Source: Bradyrhizobium sp. CER78 (GTDB lineage Bacteria; Pseudomonadota; Alphaproteobacteria; Rhizobiales; Xanthobacteraceae). From it: DNA of 64,000 nucleotides. Positions 45,250 through 51,808 of this stretch are shown here, one piece after another. Position 1 is the first letter of the stretch, and each line of letters begins with the position of its first letter. Position numbers and translations under genes: made by a program. The stretch is taken from positions 62,001 through 126,000 of the forward strand of contig NZ_JARVWP010000010.1 of assembly GCF_029846235.1 (NCBI RefSeq). The letters are read 5' to 3'. Under the pieces are notes generated by a model that saw only the letters and a program-made list of their open reading frames with translations, had not been told where the DNA came from and did not search any database.

Positions 45250-45600
45250 CGACGGCGTTCGAAATGGCATCGAGCATCGACCAATCTCGTCCTTGAGCTC
45301 AGCATCATCATGATTTTGTTCCTTGGATGGCAGTTCACTGTCGCCGAATTCGTGGGCGCTCCGATCATGGTGGCGTTTCTCGCCTTTCTGTTCCGTTGGT
45401 TTCTTCGCGCGAGATGCTAGATGACGCTAGGTAGCAGGCGGATAAGGGAATCGCCGGCCGCATGGAGGGGCATGCCGCGATGGACATGTCCGTCCGCGGT
45501 GGCGGCTCGTTGGTATCGCGGTTGACGTCGCGGGAGGGATTGTCCGCCGTCAGCCATGGTGATCTTCGTGATCTAGTCGCTCGACACAACTGGGTGAGGT
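45250..45600 (+). pseudogene. decayed UPF0718/YraQ-type permease
   Basis: Pieces of a membrane permease are visible in different frames. Around 45290-45417 the peptide LELSIIMILFLGWQFTVAEF and the following helix FLAFLFRWFLR match the family. A frame change near 45408 and an in-frame TAG near 45432 follow. From about 45462 the conserved EGHAAMDMSV and SRLTSREGL segments appear in a third frame and then degrade. With at least two lesions and no N- or C-terminus it cannot be functional. The 45601-45825 stretch holds no gene. Confidence 0.68.
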
Positions 45601-45825
45601 TTCTTTCGCAGCAACAAGCAGGATCGGCACTAGCCCGTTGCCAGAGAGTGTAGTGGCTACGCCGTAGGCAGCCTTCGGCAGGACGAGAGAGCCGGCTTCC
45701 AATTAGCAGTCCGGACGATTATCGCCTGATCACCTCGCCGCGCCCGCAGCGCTTCGACGGCGAGCGCTGGGTTCCGATGTCCGGGGCCATGGCCGCGCAG
45801 TGAGGTGGGAAACGGCGGTCGGGCG

Positions 45826-46803
45826 TCAGCGACCGCGCCTGAGCTCCTCGGTGGCGCGCCGGAGCACCTCGTGAAGCCATTCGTGCGACGGCTCGTCCTC
45901 GACGCGTTCGTGCCAGAGCAGCCTGACCTCCACGGGCGTCGTGGTGTAGGGCAGTTCATGGGTCGTGATCGCATGCGCTTGTTCGAGCCCACGCGCCAGC
46001 GGCCGCGGAACAATCGCGGCCAGCTCGGAATCGATCAGCAGCGCGGGCAGCGCGAGGAAATGCGGCAGCGAGACCGCGATCCGGGGCGGGTGATCGCTGT
46101 CGGCCAGTGCCCGCTCGAGTGCGGGGCGGTCATACATCTCCGAACGCCGCGCCAGCCCGCGCTCGGAGATGAAGCCACCGATCGCGCCCTCCTGCTCGCC
46201 TCCGAAGGAGACGACGACCAGCGGCAAGGTCGCGAGCTTCGCCTTGTCGAGGCGGCCGAGCTTGCGCTTTTTGCCGACGATCAGCACATCGTCATATTCG
46301 AACAGCAGCGCGGTGCGGAAGCGGCTCGGCGGCGACGAGAACACGCCGATCGCGACGTCGATGCGGCCGAGGTCGATCTGCTCGGCAAGATCGATCCGCG
46401 TCACCGGCTTGATGGTGAGGTCGATCAACGGCGCTTCGCGGCCGAGGATTTTCAGTAGCGGTGGCGCCAGCACCATCGTGGTAAAATCATTGGCGGCGAG
46501 CGTGAACGGCTTGGTGGATTTCGCCGGCGCGAAGGTCGGCAGCTCGACCGCGGCCTCCAGCGATCGCAGCGCCTGGCGTACCTGCGGCGCCATCGTCAAC
46601 GCGCGCGCCGTCGGCTGCATGCCGGTCGCGGTGCGGACAAACAGCTCGTCATCCAGCATCTCGCGCAGCCGTGCCAGCGAGTGGCTCACCGCAGACTGGC
46701 TCAGCGCGACTTTCTGGCTGGCGCGCAGCACGCTGCGCTCCTCCATCACGGCGTCGAACACCTTGAGCAGGTTCAGGTCCAATGTCTTGAACGAAACGGA
46801 CAC
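45826..46803 (-). CDS. LysR-type regulator of the nitrobenzoate operon
   Basis: LysR-type regulator of 325 residues. The N-terminal winged HTH (about 6-65) reads LNLLKVFDAVMEERSVLRASQKVALSQSAVSHSLARLR. The co-inducer-binding domain spans about 90-310. It is divergent from the solute-binding/nitroreductase operon, so it most likely activates it in response to 4-nitrobenzoate or an intermediate, as the LysR-type PnbR does in known pnb loci. An inverted repeat at 46838-46859 between the two is a candidate site. Confidence 0.87.
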   Translation of the reverse strand: MSVSFKTLDLNLLKVFDAVMEERSVLRASQKVALSQSAVSHSLARLREMLDDELFVRTATGMQPTARALTMAPQVRQALRSLEAAVELPTFAPAKSTKPFTLAANDFTTMVLAPPLLKILGREAPLIDLTIKPVTRIDLAEQIDLGRIDVAIGVFSSPPSRFRTALLFEYDDVLIVGKKRKLGRLDKAKLATLPLVVVSFGGEQEGAIGGFISERGLARRSEMYDRPALERALADSDHPPRIAVSLPHFLALPALLIDSELAAIVPRPLARGLEQAHAITTHELPYTTTPVEVRLLWHERVEDEPSHEWLHEVLRRATEELRRGR

Positions 46804-46837
46804 GATGAGAGTCCCGTCGGTAGCGGATCGCGCGCCT

Positions 46838-46859
46838 GTGCGAAAATTTGCGATCGCAC
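46838..46859. promoter_or_regulatory. candidate LysR-binding inverted repeat
   Basis: GTGCGA and TCGCAC flank a 10-base AT-richer spacer (AAATTTGCGA), a perfect 6+6 inverted repeat with LysR-box spacing. It lies 34 bases upstream of the regulator start and about 170 bases upstream of the operon's first gene, inside the only divergent promoter region. Confidence 0.5.
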
Positions 46860-47031
46860 GCAGTTAAGGCCAGGCGCCCGGCTGATGCAACCGACCGGAT
46901 TGTCCGGGGCAGGTTGCCGCATTGCCGCCGTCGGCGTTCTGAAGCCGGTTCAGGATCACCCTGCAAGACTTTCACTTCCGCAATCCCGCGTTCTGGCCAA
47001 GATTGCGGCCGCCGGGTCGGGAGGAAACAAC

Positions 47032-48264
47032 ATGATCAATGCCTCGGTGAAATCGAACCAAGGTGGTGCGTGCAGGTCGCTCGGATTGGCGCTGGCGCTC
47101 GCGATGCTCGCAGCGCCCGCGATTGCCCAGAACGGGCCGGTCAGGCTCGGTGTGCTGACCGACATGTCGTCGCTCTACGCCGACAATGGCGGTCAGGGAT
47201 CGGTCGTGGCGGCGCAGATGGCGGTGGACGATTTCAAAGGCAGGGTGCTCGGGCGCCCGATCGAGATCATCGCGGGGGATCATCAGAACAAGGCCGACAT
47301 CGGCGCAACGATCGCACGGCGGTGGCTGGAGAACGACAACGTCGAGGCGATCCTGGACGTCCCGAATTCCGCCGTCGCGCTGGCGGTGCAGGGCATCACC
47401 CGCGACAAGAAGAAGCTCTTCCTCGCTACCGGCGCGGCGACGTCCCGGCTGACCGGCGACGAGTGCTCGCCGACCGGCATCCATTGGACCTACGACACCT
47501 ACGCGCTGTCGCAGGGCACGACCAAGGCGATTTCGCGGCTCGGCGCCAAGTCCTGGTTCATCCTTTCGGCTGACTACTCGCTCGGCGCGCAGCTCGAGGC
47601 CGACAGCCGCAAGGTGATCGATGCCACCGGCGGCAAGGTGCTCGGCGCGGTGAAGCATCCGATCAACACGCCCGATTTCTCGTCGTTCCTGTTGCAGGCG
47701 CAAGCCTCCAAGGCGGACGTGATCGCGCTGGCCGATGCCGGCGGTGATTTCATCAACGCCGTCAAGCAGGCGGGCGAATTCGGCGTGACGCGCACCCAGA
47801 AGCTTGCCGGCCTGATCGTCTTCATCGCCGACATTCACAGCCTCGGGCTGCAAAGCGCGCAAGGCCTGATGCTCAGCTCGGCGTTCTATTGGGACTATAA
47901 CGACGAGACGCGGGCGTGGTCGAGGCGCTTCATCGAGAAGACCAAGAAGGTGCCGACCATGATCCAGGCCGGGACCTATGGCGCCGTCATGCACTATCTC
48001 AAGGCAGTCGAAGCCGCAGGCACGCTCGATGGGCCGACCGTGGCCGCCAAGATGCGGGAACTGCCGGTCAACGATTTCATGACCCGCGACGGCAAGATCC
48101 GTCAGGACGGCCGGCTGGTCCGCGACATGTATCTGTTCCGGGTCAAGTCTCCGGAGGAGTCGAAGTACCAGTTCGACTACTACCAGCTGCTGGCGACGAT
48201 CCCTGGCGACGAGGCCTTCAGGCCGATGGAGGACGGCGGATGCTCGCTCGTGAAGAAGTCGTGA
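47032..48264 (+). CDS. ABC transporter solute-binding protein (branched-chain/aromatic type)
   Basis: Periplasmic-binding protein of 410 residues of the Leu/Ile/Val-binding (type I, Peripla_BP_6) family. The signal peptide spans about 1-32 (LGLALALAMLAAPAIAQ). Conserved parts include VRLGVLTDMSSLYADNGGQG and AGDHQNKADIGATIARRWLE. It is the first gene of the 4-nitrobenzoate operon and probably captures that aromatic acid. No permease or ATPase genes are in the window, so it must use a transporter encoded elsewhere. It is a close paralogue of the protein at 60447-61646. GGGAGG precedes the ATG; its stop overlaps the next start (GTGA). Confidence 0.88.
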   Translation: MINASVKSNQGGACRSLGLALALAMLAAPAIAQNGPVRLGVLTDMSSLYADNGGQGSVVAAQMAVDDFKGRVLGRPIEIIAGDHQNKADIGATIARRWLENDNVEAILDVPNSAVALAVQGITRDKKKLFLATGAATSRLTGDECSPTGIHWTYDTYALSQGTTKAISRLGAKSWFILSADYSLGAQLEADSRKVIDATGGKVLGAVKHPINTPDFSSFLLQAQASKADVIALADAGGDFINAVKQAGEFGVTRTQKLAGLIVFIADIHSLGLQSAQGLMLSSAFYWDYNDETRAWSRRFIEKTKKVPTMIQAGTYGAVMHYLKAVEAAGTLDGPTVAAKMRELPVNDFMTRDGKIRQDGRLVRDMYLFRVKSPEESKYQFDYYQLLATIPGDEAFRPMEDGGCSLVKKS

Positions 48265-48968
48265 TCGAGCCCGATGCAGGGTATGAGGTTGAGCGCAACC
48301 CGATCGACGAGGTGATCGCAGGCCGGCTTTCGTGCCGGGAGTTCTCCGGCAGTCCGGTCTCACGATCGACCGTCGAGCAGATCCTGCGCGTGGCGCGGTT
48401 CGCGCCGAGCGGCGCAAACATCCAGCCCTGGCACGTCTATGTACTCGCAGGCACAGCCAAGGCCGAGGTGTCGGCTGCGCTGCTGCACGCGTTCGAGACG
48501 GAGCCGAGCGAGCACGTCTCCGAGTATCAGTACTACGCCAGCGAGTTTCCCGAGCCGTATCTCGGCCGCCGCCAGCAATTCGGGCGATTGTTCTATGACT
48601 CGCTCGGCATCGCGCAGAGCGACACTGCGGCGCGGAGCAGGCAGACCGCAAAGAACTTCGCCTTCTTCGGCGCGCCGGTCGGGCTGATCGTCACCATCGA
48701 TCGGCGCCTGGCGATGGGAAGCTGGCTCGATCTCGGCATGTTCATCCAGAACGTGATGCTGGCGGCGGTCGGCCGCGGGCTGCAATCCTGCCCGCAGGAA
48801 ACCTTCGCCAAGTACCACCGGATCTTGCGGTCTCGCCTGTCGATCCCGGTGGAGCAGATGGTGGCCTGCGGGATCTCGATGGGTCACCCCCGGGAGCGGG
48901 GCAGAGCGCGGCTGATGCCGCGCGCGGATCTGGAGGCATTCGCCTCCTTCAAGGGCTTTGAGAACTAG
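48261..48968 (+). CDS. pnbA: nitroreductase, probable 4-nitrobenzoate reductase (PnbA-like)
   Basis: FMN-dependent nitroreductase of 235 residues. The family FMN-binding start is AGRLSCREFSGSPV (about 18-31), then FAPSGANIQPWHVYVLAG, and the late AVGRGLQSCPQETFAKY segment. In 4-nitrobenzoate degraders PnbA reduces the nitro group in two steps to 4-hydroxylaminobenzoate; the next gene encodes the matching lyase, which supports that role. It starts with a GTG overlapping the stop of the binding-protein gene. Substrate assignment is from context. Confidence 0.8.
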   Translation: MIEPDAGYEVERNPIDEVIAGRLSCREFSGSPVSRSTVEQILRVARFAPSGANIQPWHVYVLAGTAKAEVSAALLHAFETEPSEHVSEYQYYASEFPEPYLGRRQQFGRLFYDSLGIAQSDTAARSRQTAKNFAFFGAPVGLIVTIDRRLAMGSWLDLGMFIQNVMLAAVGRGLQSCPQETFAKYHRILRSRLSIPVEQMVACGISMGHPRERGRARLMPRADLEAFASFKGFEN

Positions 48969-48982
48969 CACAGGAGAATGTC

Positions 48983-49522
48983 ATGGGAAGCCGTGAACAG
49001 CTTATCGAACGCAGCATTCCGTTTCTGCGTGAAGTCAAGGACATGACACCGAGCGCGGCGATGGAGCGCTGGCTCAACGAGACCTATGGAGAGACGAGCG
49101 CGCTCTATCAGGATCTCGCCCGTCTCATCAAAATGGGCGTCGAGGAGGGCTGGGCGGCGAACCAGGAGGTGGAAGGCCCGAACTACCGGCGCAGCCGCAT
49201 CCTTGAGCCGGTCCCCGAGACGTTCCAGTTCAGCATCACCGCGGTCTACATGAACAGCACCGACCCGCGCCGCTTCAAGGACGAGGACGATCATGACGTG
49301 CTGCGCGGGCAGTACCACGGGCATCCCTATGGAGAGCTCAACCTCGTCGTTCCCCTGGACAAGGGCGCCCAGTTGAAGGGGTTGCAGGGCTGGCAGGGCC
49401 CGGGCTGGACCGCTCCGGATCCCGGCAGCCGGCACTATCCGGAGGTGAGGGGCGGCGCGGTCATCGCGCTGTTTTATCTACCGGCCGGCCGCATCTCCTA
49501 CGATTTCAAGGCGCCGGCGTGA
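48983..49522 (+). CDS. pnbB: 4-hydroxylaminobenzoate lyase (DUF4863, PnbB-like)
   Basis: Product of 179 residues matching the DUF4863/PnbB family of small cupin-like proteins. PnbB converts 4-hydroxylaminobenzoate to protocatechuate and releases ammonia. Family features include YRRSRILEPVPETFQFSITAVYMNS, the histidine-rich GQYHGHPYGELNLVVPL and PEVRGGAVIALFYLPAGRISY. Position between the nitroreductase and protocatechuate dioxygenase genes makes the pathway continuous. A GGAG lies six bases before the ATG. Confidence in the family is high; the reaction follows from known homologues. Confidence 0.85.
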   Translation: MGSREQLIERSIPFLREVKDMTPSAAMERWLNETYGETSALYQDLARLIKMGVEEGWAANQEVEGPNYRRSRILEPVPETFQFSITAVYMNSTDPRRFKDEDDHDVLRGQYHGHPYGELNLVVPLDKGAQLKGLQGWQGPGWTAPDPGSRHYPEVRGGAVIALFYLPAGRISYDFKAPA

Positions 49523-49568
49523 TGTAGGTCCCGCGCCGACTGGCGCTCGGTTTGTCTGGAGCAAGCAC

Positions 49569-50270
49569 ATGACGTTGATCTATCCGGTCGCTTCGAACGG
49601 CATCCATCCCGCGCGCCTGTCTCCCGCGTATCGCAGCGCGCTTCTGCGTTCGCCGCAAAAGCCGTTGATCCCGATGCGGCACACGCTCTCGGAGCTGACC
49701 GGTCCGGTCTATGGTCATGAGACGGTGCGTGCACACGACAACGATCTCACCATCCAGGCCAAGGGCGAGCCGCTCGGCGAGCGCATCATCGTGCACGGTC
49801 ACGTGCGCGACGAGGACGGCCGTGGCGTTCCCAACACGCTGGTCGAAATCTGGCAGGCCAATGCCTGCGGCCGCTACATCCATGTCGTCGACCAGCACCC
49901 GGCGCCGCTCGATCCGAATTTCACCGGCGCGGGGCGGACGCAGAGTGATGACAAGGGCTGTTACAAGTTCATCACCATCAAGCCCGGCGCGTACCCCTGG
50001 GGCAATCACCACAATGCGTGGCGGCCCGCGCATATCCACTTCTCGGTGTTCGGGCACTCCTTCGTCTCGCGCCTCGTCACGCAGATGTATTTCCCGGGTG
50101 ATCCGCTGTTCCCGTTCGACCCGATCTTCAACTCGGTCACCGATGAGAAGGCGCGGGCGCGGATGATCTCGTCCTTCGATCTCGACAACACCAAGCCGGA
50201 ATGGGCGCTGTGCTACCGCTTCGATATCGTGCTGCGCGGCCGCAACGCCACGCCGATGGAGACCAAGTAA
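49569..50270 (+). CDS. pcaH: protocatechuate 3,4-dioxygenase beta subunit
   Basis: Iron(III)-binding subunit of the intradiol dioxygenase that opens protocatechuate to 3-carboxy-cis,cis-muconate. The 233-residue product shows the subunit's N-terminal extension, the RIIVHGHVRDEDGRGVPNTLVEIWQANACGRY segment (first iron tyrosine) and GAYPWGNHHNAWRPAHIHFSVFG, which gives the second tyrosine and the two histidines. It precedes pcaG by one base. Downstream pca genes (pcaB, C, D) are not in the window. Confidence 0.93.
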   Translation: MTLIYPVASNGIHPARLSPAYRSALLRSPQKPLIPMRHTLSELTGPVYGHETVRAHDNDLTIQAKGEPLGERIIVHGHVRDEDGRGVPNTLVEIWQANACGRYIHVVDQHPAPLDPNFTGAGRTQSDDKGCYKFITIKPGAYPWGNHHNAWRPAHIHFSVFGHSFVSRLVTQMYFPGDPLFPFDPIFNSVTDEKARARMISSFDLDNTKPEWALCYRFDIVLRGRNATPMETK

Positions 50271-50271
50271 C

Positions 50272-50862
50272 GTGTCACGTCCTGATGGAATCACACCCTC
50301 GCAGACCGTCGGCCCGTATTTCAAATACGGCCTGACGCCGAATGGCGAGTATGAGTGGAACGACGCCTTCACCAACAATCTGCTGACATCTGATACATCC
50401 GGCGAACGCATTCGCGTCGAGGGCAAGGTCTATGACGGCGACGGCGCTGTCATCCCGGATTGCATGCTGGAGATCTGGCAGGCCGACGCCCAGGGCCGTT
50501 TCTCCGATCCGCAGGACAAGCGCGCGCTGCCGAACTCCTCGTTCAAGGGCTTCGGCCGCTGCGGCACCGACAAGAGCGGCGGTTATTCCTTCGACACCAT
50601 CAAGCCGGGCGCTGTGCCGGATGCCGACGGCAAGCCGCAGGCGCCGCACATCGTGCTTGCGGTGTTCGCGCGCGGCATGTTGCTGCACCTCTGCACCCGG
50701 ATCTATTTCGACGATGAGGCGGGCAACGCAAACGATCCCGTGCTGGCGCTGGTGCCGGCCGATCGCCGTGCGACCCTGATCGCCAAGAAGACGGGTGGCA
50801 ACGCCTACACCTTTGATGTCCACCTGCAGGGTGACAGCGAGACGGTGTTCTTCGAGGTGTAG
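50272..50862 (+). CDS. pcaG: protocatechuate 3,4-dioxygenase alpha subunit
   Basis: Alpha subunit (196 residues) that pairs with PcaH to form the catalytic unit. It has the conserved TPSQTVGPYFKYGLT start, DCMLEIWQADAQGRF and PHIVLAVFARGMLLHLCTRIYF. As usual for the alpha subunit the iron ligands are not complete. GTG start immediately after pcaH, so translation is coupled. It is the last gene of the operon; no clear terminator follows. Confidence 0.93.
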   Translation: MSRPDGITPSQTVGPYFKYGLTPNGEYEWNDAFTNNLLTSDTSGERIRVEGKVYDGDGAVIPDCMLEIWQADAQGRFSDPQDKRALPNSSFKGFGRCGTDKSGGYSFDTIKPGAVPDADGKPQAPHIVLAVFARGMLLHLCTRIYFDDEAGNANDPVLALVPADRRATLIAKKTGGNAYTFDVHLQGDSETVFFEV

Positions 50863-51076
50863 CGAGAAGACTTGATCATGATTGTGGCCGCTCCCGCGCG
50901 CAGCGTCTTAGGCGCGTAAGGTTCTGAACGCACGCCGCATTTTCTGTGCGAATAGCTAAGGCGCCGGTATACTGTCTGATGCCTTAGATGATTGGGGTGG
51001 GCGAATGGAAAGTGGACGTATCTGGTGCGGCCGTCGCGTTGCGGACGACGAGAACGGAGTAAGCTATTGATCTCGT

Positions 51077-51126
51077 TGGTGGGCCCGGCAGGACTCGAAC
51101 CTGCAACCAGACCGTTATGAGCGGCA
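51077..51126 (-). pseudogene. 3' fragment of a CAT-anticodon tRNA (Ile2/Met-like)
   Basis: On the minus strand the sequence gives an anticodon arm with loop CTCATAA (anticodon CAT), a perfect T-arm GCAGG TTCGAGT CCTGC, the 3' acceptor strand CGGGCCC, discriminator A and CCA. The 5' acceptor strand GGGCC(C/T)G and a normal D-arm are absent upstream, so no cloverleaf forms. This is what an attachment-site scar of tRNA-targeted integration looks like. It marks one edge of the nitrobenzoate operon. The rest of 50863-51748 holds no supported gene. Confidence 0.75.
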
Positions 51127-51748
51127 AGCCAACCTAACCCCGTATAGGGCAGGGCGCCTATTCGTCGGTTGGGCTAAAAGGCATTTTTTGCCGACGAAAT
51201 GCACCTCAACTCGTTCTTGGCCACTATGACCCATTGAAATCGTATCAAATGCGAACGCCTCCGAGCGCGCCATAAACCCACATTTGAATGCTGATCGAAA
51301 GTTGCCCCTCGATCACCGACGCGCTTGAGCAAAGCCTCGATTGCATTAGCGATAGAATAGGGCGCCGGCGCCAGTCGGCGCCGGACCTCCATGCTGCCTG
51401 ATCGCCGGTGCCGCTGGGTGTAAACCGAGAATTTTCAAGAGACAGTATTTCAAGCGCTTTCACGGATCAGGTCACTATAGTCGGTGTCGGTAAATCCTGA
51501 TTGCTGCCCGGCGATCGCGCCCGCCGCAGGCGGTCACACATGCGAACCTGATCACGGCGAGCTTCTTCACTAATAATTCACGACCGAGGCCTCCCGCGAT
51601 GCGGCGGATGTGGCTAATATTATCAGTATATAGCCTTATATTGCGCTGCAATCGTCGCTCAACTTGCTAAACCTGGAGTTCGAACGATGCACGTTATGCG
51701 CAATTTTTCAGCCATTTTGTTGCCGCGGTCCAGTGAGGTCTCTTCGGC

Positions 51749-51778
51749 TTGCATTGTCTAAAATAGGATGTATACTGA
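51749..51778 (+). promoter_or_regulatory. promoter of the dioxygenase operon with overlapping operator
   Basis: TTGCAT (51749-51754), a 16-base spacer and TATACT (51771-51776) form a plausible sigma-70 promoter. The minus-strand word TCAGTATACATC (51767-51778) covers the -10 and is identical to a word over the second promoter of this cluster at 60342-60353. A related half site ATCAGTATAT is at 51622-51631. Binding here by the cluster's MarR protein would block transcription. Confidence 0.6.
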
Positions 51779-51808
51779 TCAAAATTCAGGGTGGCTCCGA
51801 GGGTTTGG

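Noticed and set aside
46972..48651. 559-codon open frame on the minus strand
   Set aside because: Shadow of the binding-protein and nitroreductase genes, which have signal peptide, ribosome sites and overlapping GTGA junctions on the plus strand.
51174..51463. Minus-strand open frames of about 70 codons beside the tRNA fragment
   Set aside because: No ribosome site, no motif, and they overlap each other in different frames; treated as non-coding.
31360..51800. Right attachment site matching the 3' end of tRNA-Gln
   Set aside because: I looked for the TTCGATCCC...CCCGCCCCAGCCA end and found no second copy; the two other tRNA-like scars derive from different tRNAs.
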